Positions 40,501-53,877 of a DNA stretch of 64,000 nt are shown in pieces. The translations under genes were made by a program, and so were the position numbers. Each line of letters starts with the position of its first letter. The stretch's first letter is position 1. The notes below the pieces were generated by a model. The model made no database searches, was not told the DNA's origin, and saw only the letters and a list, made by a program, of their open reading frames with translations. The DNA is taken from assembly GCA_963693305.1 (NCBI GenBank), contig OY855904.1, forward strand, positions 39,406,417 through 39,470,416, written 5' to 3'. The stretch comes from Meandrina meandrites. Lineage: Eukaryota > Cnidaria > Anthozoa > Scleractinia > Meandrinidae.

Positions 40501-42357
40501 GCTTCGTGCCTCATGGACTTGGAAAAAAGTGTGTCAGCTCATGGTCTAAGTAACTGGGGAATGCTGATTGCTTGGGATTGCTGCCTACAAATTTGTTTGA
40601 AATGTTGAACAGTGATGGTTGACGTGTGTTTATCATTGCTACCTTAGATCAAGACAACTGTCACTGAAACTGCCTCTGAGTACTACAATAAAGTGCAAAA
40701 CAACTCTGTTGTCAAGATGGTGGTGGCTAGTACAGAGGGCATGTTATCCATTACTGAAGTTCTTGCTGAGGCAGCACTGCCGACTGATGGCACTTGTGAA
40801 GAGGACATGAAGGAACTGGAAACTGCTGATGAAGACAGCACAAAAGGAGCTTTGGTGAGAGTGAAGAACCTGAGGAGAGTATTGTCACGCAGATCAAGGA
40901 GAAAGCTTATGTCCTACAGGCCTGTCAAGTTTAGTGTTAATACGGTATGTTGAGGTTTCAGCCAGTAGGCTCAAATTGCATTTACCAAGTAATACATGCT
41001 TAAATTAAGATGCATATAGTTAAGAGTTGCATGCTCGCAATTTGATATGTTTCATTGGAATGTACATGATGTAACCAACTGATTGTTGTACTTGGCTTTT
41101 GTTTGAATGGACAGACTTAAGGATTTAACCCACGGACAAAGGTTAACTAGCAAACTACATGGTGGTTTAATGGTTAGCATGCTGGCCTCGGATCGAGTAA
41201 TTTGGGTTTAAGCCCCAGCTGGGGTCATGGTATTGTTTTCATTACCCTTGCAGTACCTCTCTACACCCAGTTGTACACACATGTGTATTAATGGGTACCA
41301 CTTAATGTAATCAGTGCTGGGGTGGGAGGTGGGAGGTAACCCTGTGATGGACTAACATCCCATGCAGGAGGACTTAAAAAGTACTTGTAGTTTCTTAATG
41401 CTATGGGAACTAGGATGAGCTCTGCCAAGACATGGCTGTTTGGCCTAATGCAGACGTAACTTACATCATATATTAACGGATGCGCTATTTAGTCACAATA
41501 CTGATGAACCCACTGCAATTCCTGTTTAACAGGTTAGCAATTTGCAAGAACATGTAACAGGCCTGCTTGGAAAAACATCTGATGCCAGCAAGAAGGTGTA
41601 CAGTGCTTCCATGTACATTCCCAACATGGCCCTTGAACTCTCTGGTGAGGTCATCGTCTCGGCAAAGCAGTTGGTTTTTGCTCTTACCAAGGTAAATTTA
41701 GGAATTGTATTGGTGATCACACATTATTGTTTTTTAGTGTGCTCAGGGCTGTGCTCTAAGGGAGCCCGGGTGCCTCAGGCGACTAACTTTTTCCTTTGGG
41801 CGACCACATAATCTTATTTCTTTCATATAAGCTTTATGCCGGGCACCCTGGATCTTGTAGTTTGGAACCTTTGGGCTCCTTGAAAATTTTCTTAGAGCAC
41901 AGCCTTGGTGCGATGTGCTACACAATTTTCAACAATTTTTTAAGTCCAAGCGTGAAGCATAGCATTGGTTTTTTTTTTTCAACAAATTAAAAAGTTGGTG
42001 ATAACGTCAACATGTATATGTCTTGCTTTACAAATGTAAAAGACAACGTCCAATGCAAAAGTGACCAACACAACCTGTTACTTTCAGGCTCACTCTGTCA
42101 AGGACATGCCCGCTGCTGTTGCAAATGTGGTGATGACAGCCGTACAACCGATTGCCGATGCAAAGGAAAGACTCGTTGGCCGCGTCTTCGTCCCACCCCA
42201 AGTGATGACCGAATACCTCCTCTCGTCTCGTCCCATTCAGTGGATTATCCCCCAAATCGTCGCTGTCGAAGACATGAGCAAAATGGATATCACGATGGAA
42301 GAAATCGAAGACACGACAGAATCGGAGGGAAATGAAAATGAGAAAGAGTCGTCATGA
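37552..42357 (+). CDS. PLIN: Perilipin-like lipid droplet protein, five exons
   Basis: Exons are 37552-37816, 39949-40031, 40648-40944, 41533-41691 and 42088-42357; all borders are GT-AG in agreeing phase, 357 residues. Exon 1 has the N-terminal segment RFWGLPVAVAAVEQLSQIYS. Exon 2 has LDRVASETLAKVEEKCPII, the perilipin signature. Exon 3 shows an 11-mer-like amphipathic pattern, exons 4 and 5 further helical regions. Exon 2 is 83 bp in both this gene and the minus-strand paralogue, with the same phases, so the pair arose by gene duplication. It differs by a shorter acidic end. AATAAA at about 42803 is a candidate poly(A) signal. Introns carry a SINE and a MITE. Confidence 0.88.
41158..41410 (+). 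repeat. tRNA-derived SINE in perilipin intron 3
   Basis: The head has A-box-like TGGTTTAATGGTTAGC and B-box-like GGGTTTAAGCC. The body shares motifs with 7145-7613 and 63635-63912 (TACCTCTCTACACCCAG, TGATGGACTAACATCCCATG). Confidence 0.7.
41745..41906. mobile_element. Short MITE in perilipin intron 4
   Basis: Starts AGGGCTGTGCTCTAAG and ends CTTAGAGCACAGCCTT. The interior is the inverted counterpart of the XPA intron copy at 2865-3027. Confidence 0.7.
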
Positions 42358-43104
42358 AATTATTAAAAAATATTTTATTGTTAATTTGTAACTTGAAAAT
42401 ATTAATACATAGTACTATACTTAATCAAAAATGTCAATGAAGGATCAATTATCAATAATTGTATCATTGGCACTTAAAGTCTTTGCATAAAAAATAATAA
42501 GTTTTATATTTTAACTTTGTTTGAAATGTTTGTGACTTGTTTGGTAAGCAGTCTTGATCTTCGTACTAAGCAATCAGAAAATTCATAAATTAATGAATGT
42601 ACTGGTAGAAAGTCCTGTTTTGATTTTAGCTAGCTCTATACCTGTTCAGTAACTTGCGTTAAAGTGTGCTTAATGATTGTTTATAAATTATCACTGGTCA
42701 ATGATGGACTTTTAGCTGCTGATGCCAACGAAATTGCTGTCTACATGTCGGTTGTATGAGATGAAAAAAGTGATTGAAGTAACTTGTAGATGTGTGAAAA
42801 AGCAATAAACTTTATATTAAAAGAAATGTGTCTTGGGACTTCCTTTTAGGCTGTAAGGGCTTTTAAAAAATTGTAGCCCAAAGACCAATTGAAAAGTAAG
42901 CCCAGCAAATTTCCTTAAAGGGTCTCTCCTGACTGATTCTCTCTCTGAAAAAACATGATCGGCTGGGACACTGTTTCTTTTTTATATTACTTTAAAAATT
43001 ATTGTTAAAAACTTTACTTTGTTGACAGAAAATGACAAAATAAATTGGCAGTCTGAACTTATGAAATCGAATCTGAAGTAAACTGGCAGTGTTGCATAAT
43101 ATTT
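42358..43104. other. 3' region of the plus-strand perilipin gene
   Basis: AT-rich, no gene. It contains the likely poly(A) signal AGCAATAAACTTT near 42800. The rest is unassigned. Confidence 0.4.
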
Positions 43105-44200
43105 AACAATTATTCACTGAAGTGGAGGTGAATAGTGGTGGATATTTACTGAGCTGCGAAGCGGCAAGGTAAATATCCACAACTTTCACCGACACTGAGG
43201 TGAATAATTGTTTTAGTATATACCACACAAGTTGAATAACTAGCGAACCAAAACATTACTTTCGGTACCTAAAGCGACGCGCGAAACCATTTTGTTTCTC
43301 TTCGGCTGCTCGGAGGTGAATAGTACTTTGCTAATCACCTCCGAGTTAACCAATCAGCGCGCGCGGAAAGCACTATTCACTTGTGTGGTATATAGAGGAT
43401 ATTACACGGTGGCGAGAAGATATGAATTTTATGTTCGAGTGGCAGAAACGATATCTCACGAGTGAGCGCAGCGAACGAGTGAGATGTCGTTTTTGCCACG
43501 AGAACATAAAATTCATATCTTTGAGCTAACGTGTAATGTTCTTTTTATTATATGGAGACCAGATGTAATTGAAAGTGCCGATTTTTATTTCATTGTTTTT
43601 GAAAAATCGAGCAAGTTTTACAAATCACCGTTCGTCTTCATAGAAAACACAAAGCACCCGTGTCCAGGATATAGAAACACCAACTGAATTCCGATCAAAC
43701 AAAATACATGTATATGAAATACTTCTCAACTAAATATCGTGACACGTAAAAACTGAAAACATCACTGACTTTGACTTGAATCCGATGTGGCAATGTCTTA
43801 ATGGCCGATAGTTTTCAACTGCTTTTGTTTTCTTCTTTACAACATCTTGCACTTTGTGAAATTCCTTGCGAAGAATTCTCTCTAAAAGCCTTGAAATCGT
43901 CAAGGTTTCCATTCAGTCATGTTCGCGTCCTTGAGTTTTCCGGAAAACTCATTCTTTCTCGTCGCTTAATTAAACAAATTAAAGCTGCTTGTCGATGCTT
44001 GCTCACAACAAACCTGAACGGCACAAGAAACCAAGTTCATTCAACAAAGTAGAAATGGCGCAAATCGTGACGTCAATGAGCGATATGACACTCGCAAGAG
44101 TGTCATACGGAAAATACGCCACTCAGGTCCCGGATGGAGTGGCGTACGGATTCTACGAGTGGTTTAGTTCCCAGTAAAACACTCTCGTCCATATAATAAA
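43105..44200. repeat. Cluster of foldback repeats
   Basis: Three self-complementary segments stand side by side: 43105-43395 (CACTGAAGTGGAGGTGAAT... with CCACACAAGT against ACTTGTGTGG), 43387-43540 (ATTACACGG...GATATGAATTTTATGTTC against GAACATAAAATTCATATC...CGTGTAAT), and 43541-44200 (TTATTATATGGA against TCCATATAATAA). ORFs here lack family features. Boundaries are approximate. Confidence 0.5.
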
Positions 44201-44986
44201 TACTAATATGAGATATTCCTTACTACCATATTAACTGCCTGCTCAGGCATTTAGAGCTACCCCAGTCTATCTTCACCAATTTTATTTTGTTCTTGTTGTG
44301 GCTTACTACTACTATTTGCATTTTTCTACCTTGCCCTTGGTAAACTGTTATTATGAAATCTTGGTTTCACTCCTTAGTTTTGAATATAACTTTGTGTGGT
44401 TTCAGAAAACATTATTTTATAGGATCCAAAGGGAGGGTGGTTTTGAAAGTCAAAGCTAAACTAGAATTTCTAGAGGGGTGAGGAGTGGGTTAACCCCCCA
44501 CCCACACCCCCCCCCCCCTAAAAAAAAAAAAAAACATTGGATAATAAGTATTAATGTTTCCTTGAAAAATGAGTAAACTTAGACTGCAAAACGCGCTCGA
44601 GCGGGCTTCGAATCGAGAGGTTTGGAACCAATTTCAAAAGAGTGTGAGACTGGGGTACGTGCAAGGCTCGGGTGACAATCGGCGCTTTGCGCCTTTGATA
44701 CGCAAATGTTCAATGACTTAGGAGGAAAAACGAATGTTTTGCAGTCTAGAGTAAATGCAACACATATAGCTCCTTAAAAATGCCTACCAGCAAAAAGTTA
44801 TGCATTATTGGAAGTCTAATAGTCCAAGGTCATTCAATGATGAAATGTGGTAAAACAGAGTTTGCAGCATAATCAAAATGACTTCAACCTCTGCTTGTCA
44901 AAGTAATACACTGAAAAGCCACACATGAAAGTAAGTCTGTGTTTACTCCCGATAATTATTTGTCCTTCATACATTTGCTTGACCAA

Positions 44987-47971
44987 TCATGGGCCTTTTT
45001 TGCCGTACTTCAGCTCTTGCGACAATGTGATGAGTTTGTGCAAAGCTGCATCTGAGCGCCACCTTAAAATCGGCAGCGAATCAAACCTGATCATTAATGT
45101 TAAGCTGAAGTGAAACGGAGCAAGAAAGAACTCATTTGCCAGATCCAGGAACTTAAACAGGATGTTATCTTCTTTGGTGGGTAGACGCTGTGGAGTTTCT
45201 CCTTCAAAGATGACGTGACCCATGAATTGACATGCAAGGCATAAACCAATGACGACACAACCTTGAAAAGTAGTCACACCAGTGTGAACAAATAAGGCAT
45301 AGTACGCCACAATATTGTATACAATGGAATAGACAAACTGTGGAGTAGGAACAAAAGCAGAGGACATTGTAAGTTGCAAGTGAAACAGATAGACCACAAT
45401 AAAACAAGACAACATGTAAGCCCTGTTATCACAAACAGTCCACATGAAAATGGTGTGCAGAAAAACTTAACTTACGGTATTTTAAGTTGCATCTTAAACA
45501 TACAACTTTTTTTAAACACCACAAATTTTCCAAAAAATGACTTGATTTAAATTATGGAGTATGCCGTACTTCCTCCAATAAGCGCCATATTAAGCACCGC
45601 AGGGACTGGCACTTATTTAATAAATGGCACGCAATGCATGCAGAAGCGATGACGTTTCACAAGGGGTCTTTAAGAATTTTCAGGAAATTTGACAGAAAAT
45701 TTCAAGAAAGTTAATAAAAATAGCTGACAACTTCTCGGTCCTTTCTAACTGCCCGGGAGTATTTTGCTTTGAGTTCTACGCCGTGATTTCTTGTTGAGTT
45801 TTACTTGAATTCTTTTCTACTGACGTTTATCCCTGAAGTTAGTTCCAAATTCTATTCAGTTCAAGAAAGATCGGTCGATTGCAACAGACAACAGATCCCG
45901 TCCACTAGCACGACTAGAACAAGAACACAAACCATGCACCTAGTTCCCAATGCTCTTCGGTTCAATTCAGGGAGTAATCGCACTCACACCGTAACACCAA
46001 AAATTCCATAAATTCCATCGCTTTTTCGCTTTACAGCATTAACCGATGACGTCATTATATGACGTCATCGCTTAAAAATTTGATGTGCCAAAGAAATCTT
46101 TAAATTCAACAGTATGTTTTCTATCTGTACAAAAAAATTTCTGTTGTAGAATTACTCTGAAGATGTTTTTTAGTTATACGGAATTCCTCGAATAAGTGCT
46201 AAACTGGTATTGCGGTGCTTATTTGCAGGCAGTACTTATTAATTTTTTTGTCCCACCTGCGGCGCTTATTATGGGGTGACGCTTATTCAGGCCAAGGGTG
46301 GTCCTTATTTGAGTAAATATGGTATATAAGTTAAGGTTCTGAAAGCTTGTTGGGGTAGAGTGCCAGGGTGTGCTCTGTGTTGCTAGCAGTAGCTATATGG
46401 GTATGTGCTACTGTGAAGTGTAGAATTGTATGGTTTTTAAGCACTTTTGTCTGGAATAGAATATAGAAATCAGAGAGTTTAGTCTTAAAAAAAGAGTCTC
46501 AGCTAATGCTATATTTATTACTATAAACATTATGGATCGTTTTCACTGTCACACAATAAAAATATAAATTGAAGAACCATTCATTGAATGAGGTCAATAA
46601 AATAGGATATTATAGAAAATAAGTAAATAAGTCCTCTCTCCAAGTTTTAGGTCTGTGCGTTATCCCAAACTTCAGATATTCGTCGAAATGTTTTGCACAA
46701 ATTTACAGAGCCCAGTATGGATCCGCCATATTAGTGCACATCTGTGGTGCACCAATATGGCGGCCCGAAAATACTGTAAACATCTGGAGCTTACTTTGGT
46801 CATCTAGGCCACTGATTATCTGTACTGGACAAACAAACATTTACATAAACACATTTCCTGCTACTTTAACCTTCCAAATGGCAAAAAATCGCAAGAGAAA
46901 TGTATATTTTTTGACAAACACGATCGTAACTGTATGTCACGCACTGCCATAACTCTAAAATTCAAAGTGCGCTGGTTTCCAAACGAAAGACCCTATTGAG
47001 CTGAAAAGTTGCAAACATATATAATTTTAGTACTTCTTATGCCTGATGCAGATGCAAACTTTGGTGTCTCTTTAGATTTGGATTTTAGTACCTGATGACG
47101 TCACGTGAAAATGATCTATAAGGAAAATAAAGATAGTTTGTTTGGCAGATCTCATTTATGGTACCTACCCCCATGGGTGGCTCTTGCAAAATGCACAGGA
47201 GGCATTTTAACAGAATAAGTACGTACTGCAGTGTGAATGGCAAAAAGTTGCGACCAATGCATAGTATTGCCCAGGCCATAGGCCAGGATACTATGACATG
47301 AATCACTACATTCCTGCAACAAAGTAAAATAATTAGGTAATATTCAATAAGTGAATCACACTGTATTGTGAAGCAATTACTTAATCAATCACTTACAGTG
47401 TAATGGATCACAGTTGATGGATGGATAAATCGCTTCATTAATCAATTAATTAGTTTTGATAAATCGATTTCAATCAATCAATCAATCAATCAATCAATTG
47501 TAAATCAGTTCAGCCCCTCTATTGACAACGACATTCAAGAAACAATTTTTCTAATGTGAGCTTCAAGCAAATATTTTGCAAAAAGAAACCACAAAAATTA
47601 AGGCACGAGCACTTACAGCTGTTCAGTATATATGGAAATTAGAATACATTAATAATACACTAATTAATATTTAAATGAGAGACTTCATTGAACCATATCA
47701 AAAGAGTTGAATAGCCATTTGAAATTGAACAAGGGTTAGCACATTAAGTACTGTATAAAGTTATAATTTTACCCTTTGATCTGGCTTTCTCGAAGAGATA
47801 GAACAAGAAGAAAACGATTTAATTTTAGATGTTAAGCGAAATGTTTTTTAAATCAAATTCACCGATTTAACAATAGTTCTACACTTACCAGAGTTTTTTA
47901 TGTGAAAAACGTTTGGTAGCAGTTTGCATGGCGCTGTCAATGAAGTAAGCAAATCCCAAATTCAAAGACAT
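44987..47971 (-). CDS. Mpo1/DUF962-like endoplasmic reticulum membrane protein, three exons
   Basis: Minus-strand exons are 47889-47971, 47169-47313 and 44987-45337, GT-AG with agreeing phases, 192 residues. Several hydrophobic helices are visible (VVIHVIVSWPMAWAILCIG, FTLQYVLILLKCLLCIL, FVYSIVYNIVAYYALFV). The hallmark is CQFMGHVIFEGETPQRLP, matching the H...E-P signature of the Mpo1 (YGL010w) family, iron-dependent dioxygenases that alpha-oxidise 2-hydroxy fatty acids in the ER. The usual extra His motif near the N-terminus is only partly visible (NVVIHVIV), so activity is uncertain. The gene is divergent from the SKI/DACH-type gene. Confidence 0.65.
45550..46325. repeat. Dispersed repeat with 'AATAAGCGCC' ends
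   Basis: The region begins with GTACTTCCTCCAATAAGCGCC and ends with a cluster of GGTGCTTATTTGCAGGCAG, GGCGCTTATTATGGGG and TTATTTGAGTAAATATGG. Similar bits occur at 230-300. It lies in the intron of the Mpo1-like gene. The boundaries and family are uncertain. Confidence 0.4.
47471..47499. repeat. (CAAT)n microsatellite
   Basis: About seven CAAT units, in the first intron of the Mpo1-like gene. Confidence 0.9.
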
Positions 47972-49222
47972 CTTTCCGTTTTGTAGCCGTGAAGGACAAA
48001 GGGTGTTCACCAAAATCGAGACGAAATTCACACGTATTCGCCTTCGACAACTGCAACATAAGTCACGCAATACTTAACCACTGTTCGTCACGCTTTGTTT
48101 TGGAGAGTTCAAAAAGGTAACTTTCAGCAGAAAATACTGACGAAGTGAGACCCTAGAGATTGAGAAAATAATATTTTAGAAGAATTAAACTCGAATCTTG
48201 AAAAAAAATAGCCCAAATTTTGCACATATTTCCAGCTGGCAGCGAGCTCCTCCCCAGGCCTGAATGTGTTCGTGATTAAGGAGTGGTCGCTGATTCAGGT
48301 TGAAAGGAAAGCTTTTGTTTCTCTCAACAAAAACAAGATCGCCCTTGTTTGTTAGCAGGTATGTGTGCTGGTTACATTTTTGATCGTGTTTTTATTCTTT
48401 AATCTAAAGATTCAGCTTTTTAAAATCCATTTTACAGTGGGTTGGTGATTTGGTCTGCCACTAGTGCGATTGAATGATCGCTAGCGTGGTAGACCAGCGG
48501 GTAGACATATTTTGTAAAGCAGCTCACTGAGGATTTTCCACAAATCCCCTTGAATTTATCCAGTTTTAAAATATCATGGAGCAGGCTTAGGCGTACAGCT
48601 GCCATCAAGATTAAAAAAATGTAGACAATAACTTGCGTGAATTTCAGCCAGTTCTTCGATCACTAAAAACACTATAATGATATAATGTCTATAGCTATTC
48701 TCGCTGCCCAAAATATTTGCAGCCCCCTCCTCCCAAAAAGAAAGCATTGTAAAACCACCGAACCCAGACTTTAAACTATTTTTTTTTTCATTGAAAAAAT
48801 GAAGTTTTATGCCATATAGATGTACTTTTATTGGGGTCTGAAGGCCTTTGTGGAACAGCCCCCACCTAACACACCTCTGAAGTTTATCTTACATGTATCC
48901 CCTCCCAGCTAGCTGTATTCTTTAATAGCAGACTATACAGTGAAATTTAAAAGAGGTATGAGGTGTTTATGTCGCAGTTTAAATCTAATTTTGGTTTAAA
49001 ATGTTTCAAACCAGCTTGATTTTTATTTTCTTTTGTACATGATCATTATAAATATTCGAAATGGAGTGTCAGTTAAATAAAATCAAACTGGTTTCAAAAA
49101 AATTTGAACCAAAACTAAATTTAAACCATATCATTTACATTTATCAAGTTATATACTTTAAATTGTTTATTTGTTTAGGGTTTATTTGTCAAAACAGTCA
49201 GGCCATCAAGAATTTCATAATA
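47972..49222. promoter_or_regulatory. Shared upstream region of Mpo1-like and SKI/DACH-type genes
   Basis: The two genes point away from each other. A possible 5' untranslated exon of the plus-strand gene ends at TTGTTAGCAG|GTATGTG near 48359, which would splice to the acceptor AAAACAG at about 49198. A firm promoter motif was not seen. Confidence 0.4.
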
Positions 49223-52067
49223 ATGGAAAGCGATGCCGTTTCTGCAACTGAAACCAACACAGTGATTTCTGACAGCAAAATAGATGTAACCACAACAGAA
49301 GAAAAGATTGTCGCCACAATGAAAATTGGGGAGATCCAAACTGATTCAAATGATGGGTCTATAAGGCAGCTTGTGAGTGGTCTTGAAGAGCATTTTTGTG
49401 CCAAGACTGGGTCAAATGAGTCACGTGTGAGCAATAGACAAGAGAAAATAGCAGTCACCAGCATACCAAGATTTCTTTGCGATGGCAGAATTGTAATTAT
49501 ATTCTCTGATGCATGCCAAGCTATTCTTAAGATGTGGGGGTCATACTCTAATTTGCAAAACTTGTTGAAAAAGTATGGAATTGAGACACACAGGTTTGAC
49601 CAATCAGAATTGAGGACGTTAAAGAGTATCGGAGCAGTTGACCTGCAGGTAAAACAGTGTTTATTTATTGCGGAGGGGGATTTTCTTCAGCTTCTTCTCA
49701 AGTATGATGAAAACTGCAACACAGATAAAGCCAAATATATCCAGTTTTCACATCCAGTTGATATTGACAGTTATCATTCAACCACAAATGTTCAACGTGA
49801 TGAAAGTGGCAAAACGCAGGTTACCGATATACTTGGAGGTGTCAACAACCCATCGCAGAGCACCACCTCTTCACCATATAAAGTTTATGCATTTTCTATT
49901 GAAAAACAGGATTTTATCTTCTTGTCTGAAATCAACAGCTTGTTTGAAACACATTTTGAGAAGCCAGAACTTTTAGGCCACGTCTTGTTAAATTTAAAAG
50001 TAGTTATTGGCAAGTTGACAGCTAGTGAGCTGCAAGGAATCGAAGTTCACAATATTGATAGATGTTTGAGTGGATCGTACATAACAAGAAAAGATTTTGA
50101 GAGAATTTTGCAATACACTTCAGCATTCCTTGATAAAACTCCCCCGAGCATTACATGGCTCCATTTAGGGGAATTGAGTGACTCTTGGACAATGAAAGCA
50201 CTAAAGGGACAAAAAACAGTTCTGGCAGGATTAGCTACAGTGTCTTGTTCATCTTTGACAGCTGCAACATCACACATTCCTGGAAATGAATCAAAAGATG
50301 TCACATTGCCTACACCATGTACTCCCGAAAGCGCAAGCTTAACTGATGATCACAGCAGTGAACCTCCGCGTGGCTTGCACAAGGATGTATTGACTGGAAC
50401 TAATGACGGCCATGTCTCATCAGGTGAATCGCCCACTGCAGCAGAAACCCAAAGCCCACTGACATCAGAAGTAGCAAGCACAAGTGATGCCAGATATATA
50501 ATTCGTACTTGCCTGGTAAATAATGAGGTTGTTGTCTGCATTCCTGATCTTCACAAGGCTGTGATTGACATGTACGGACAAAGCGTACAAGTGGGGAATT
50601 ACATGCACCGCCTCAATATTCCAACACACCGCTTCTCGCGTGTTCTTCTGAAGCGCCTCAAAGCACACAACATCTTGAGTTCTAAAGCAACACTGTGCAC
50701 ATACATCACCAAGGCAGATGCCGCAAGACTACTGAACATGTATCGCATTTGCAATCAAGGTGACGATGGAAGTGACAGCCCTCGCAGAATTGAGTGGGAT
50801 GAGCCAATCATACTGGAAAATGCCAGTAACAAACCAGCTGGAGATTCTCAAAAACAAACATGTTTAAAGCAGGTCACACAAACTACATTAAGCGATCAAG
50901 CTACCTTAAAAATTCCTCTATTTGTCATAAATTATCAGATTGTTGTCTCAATGCCAGATGTTCACAAAGCTGTGCAGCTGTTGAATGGTCAAAGTGTCCA
51001 GTTGCACTACAATCTTGAGAAGTTAGGAATTGCCAAACATAAGTATTCTTATACTGAAGTGAACCAACTGAAAATTCTAAGTCATATTAAAAGACCCAGC
51101 TTGTGCACATACATTACCAAGACAGATGTCGATAAGCTTTTGCAGTTTTATGTCACACCCGAGAATAAAGCCAAGTTGAATTTGATTGAATGGCAACCAC
51201 CCATAGCAGTAGAGAGGGTAGTAAGTGGCACAGCATTTGAGGGCAGATCCAGCCCTGATGTAGAATCCATTAACACAGACAACGATGACAATGCCGCAGA
51301 TGTTGATGTGGCTGAAGATTATTCCATATCTGATCTTTACAAGGTGTTTGTGGGTGATGACTTAGAGTCTACCCATTGCATTAATAAGGTTGATGGCCAG
51401 CCGAGGACTTTGCAATCAACATCACCATTGTCTTTGCCATCATCACCAAGCCTCAGCATCTCGCAGCCTGCGCAGCCTACCACAGCAGCTACTCCTGACT
51501 TTAGGGATGTCGTGGACTCATCCAGAGATCAGTTACAAGCAAATCATCCGTGTTCACCAACACATCTTCATAACCTTCCTGATGGTGTTGTCAATCAAGC
51601 AGCAGCGGATGTCAATCAAAAGCCAGCTGATGCCTCTAGTGGCATCAGTCTAGTTCCACCTCAAAATTGTTGTTCCAGCAATAATACAGTTGCCGCACGT
51701 CAGACAGATCTGCCTAATCAATTGTTTAGTAGCCAGATCATGGCTACCTCAAATTGTTCCTGCTGTAGCATTACTGCATCTGATTGCAAGATGCATGCAA
51801 ATGGCATCGCAGCAAGCAGTAACGTAACAACAGCCACTAGTGTTCATTCATCAAGTGCGATTGCTGGCAGGGCGAGGCAGGTCCCTTCAGTTGGTTTAAC
51901 TTACTTTACAAGCAGTGGTAAGTTGCCATTAATAAAACTAAAATGAACTAGAGTATACATTATTGCAAGTACCACCAAATTTTTAGAAGTAAGCTTAAAT
52001 AAAACATAGAATCGTCTTGGGCGACTTGGTATTTTGAGCTCAAAAGCGTAAGATCATAGTTTACACC

Positions 52068-52110
<43 letters not shown>

Positions 52111-53749
52111 GACTGTGTTCTTGTCCATCTCTGAGTGTCCTTCTATCTATCTCTATGTATGTCTCTGACTGTGTGTCTGTCTGTCCACCTGTCTGGCTCT
52201 CTGTCATACATTAAAATATACCTTAATGATTTATTTTCAACAGATCACTGCCATCAAAGCTCTAAAAGACCAAATGGGACTTCAGTGAGTGATGCAGCAT
52301 CATCCTGGTTGGAACAGCAGGTTAAGAAGTACAGAGGTACTACTGGCTCTCATTTCTTATGGCCAGTGTTTTTCTTTGCTCTGATGCTTAAAATGTCCTT
52401 GTTATTTCAGCTGACAATGAGGAGATTTTGAAGACCTTACAGCGGAAGGAAACAGAGATGAAAATTTTACATGGTAAGGATGTGTCATAAAATAATGAGG
52501 AAGCATTTTCTTAATAAACCCCTTCAAGATAGCCCAGCTAGAACCCAGCTTTCTTTAGATGCTCCTTTAATAGGTAACTCGTTCCCAGGATCTTACTCTC
52601 ATTTTTCCCAAGATAGAACGAGGTTGTGTTCAGTTTAGACCCTATGGTTCAATAAAGGACAAGTCACGTCTGATTGGCTAAAATGAATGTAAAATTACTT
52701 CCACTGGGACTCCGTGAGCTGAAAAACACCAGCAAAGTAAGTTTTTCCCCAGGGTCAAAGAATCACAGACATTTAAAGTAAGCTCAAAGGATGGAATGGA
52801 AAACAGTCTCAATTTTATGTTTGATTCATCTGCAAACTTGATGGAATTTTTGTTCTCATATGGAAACCGAAGATTTTGGTATTGCAAAGGGTGTAATTTT
52901 GTAAGCCGCAGATATAGAAAATCTCGGTGCTTATGTTGTTGTTTATCTTCAGATGCATATCAACAACAAATACGACAGGAAAGAGAACACAGGATGACGA
53001 TACAGAGAGAGTTGGATGAACGCAAGAGTAAGTGTGTGGGTTTATATGGCCAGTTCTTGTTTAGTTGTTCAGAGTCGTTCTTGGAGAAACTGTTGTACAT
53101 TATTGAAAAACATTGTTTTTATTGGCAGGCTCCAACACTGAATTGTTACAGAACATCGAAAGGAAAGAATTGGAAATGAAGATTTTGCACGGTACGTTTC
53201 ACTTCATTAAATTCTTCTGACTTATAAAATAAACTCTAGTTTTTGCGTTAAGTCGCGAAAACGTTTTTGCGCCTTTAATCGCAACAAATAGCTTGTTTGT
53301 AATAAGGCATTTGTTTTTATTTTCCAGTTATTCTTTTCTTCTAAAAAACGCCGTTACGCAATTACAAGGCAATGTTATTGCACAATGTTTTCAGTGTAAA
53401 GTTATAACATAGCACGTTACATTTTAATTTCACCGAGCGTCACAAATCATTTTATTGTGTTCTTCATATTTGCTGACAGATTCATACAAGTTACAGATGG
53501 ATCTGGAGCGAAAGAAGAGGGAACAACTTGAGACTGAAATTCTTCATCTTCGAGGTAAAGACTACTAAAAACAAAGTTCACCATGAAGGAAAGAAGATTT
53601 TGCTTTAAGAGATCAGCTAAATGCAATGTGGGCTAGGGTTACACCATGTCTTCACGAGAGCAATTAATTTATATTTTGAATTGGATTTATTTGCAGGTAA
53701 ACTTGGAGTAACTGCCAACGTCCCACATGTAAAGCAAGAACCTCTTTAG
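49223..53749 (+). CDS. Multi-domain SKI/DACH-homology protein with coiled-coil tail
   Basis: Exons are 49223-51917, 52244-52336, 52411-52473, 52953-53027, 53129-53191, 53480-53554 and 53697-53749, giving 1038 residues. The first exon encodes four ~100-residue repeats (about 80-180, 220-316, 423-530, 564-663). They share a pattern of beta strand, 'hKAV' helix, K/R-L-x-I, 'LK.L..I' and C-x-Y-I-T-K-x-D, as in the Dachshund/SKI winged-helix domain that binds DNA or SMAD/co-repressor partners. A Ser/Thr-rich disordered stretch follows. Four small exons of 63, 75, 63 and 75 bp, all phase 1, encode a coiled coil. The protein ends KQEPL. ATG 49223 is chosen over 49061 because a splice acceptor precedes it. 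The likely role is nuclear co-regulator; the exact orthologue is unknown. Confidence 0.75.
52068..52107. repeat. (CTGT)n microsatellite
   Basis: About ten CTGT units in the first coding intron of the SKI/DACH-type gene. Confidence 0.95.
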
Positions 53750-53877
53750 TTAGAGAACGTTCTCGGAATGAGCGATGTCCTGGGTCTAATCAGGCTTGGC
53801 TACCAAGGTATCTCCAGGCAACCAACCGCTGACTGAAAAGTCTTGACAGGAATGTTACGCCAGCAATAACGTTACTA

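Noticed and set aside
43730..44177. Small ORFs on both strands near 43.7-44.2 kb
   Set aside because: They fall within foldback repeats, lack domains and have no consistent splice partners.
52796..53179. 127-residue ORF spanning exons of the SKI/DACH-type gene
   Set aside because: It reads through an intron and uses a different frame from the phase-consistent exons at 52953-53027 and 53129-53191.
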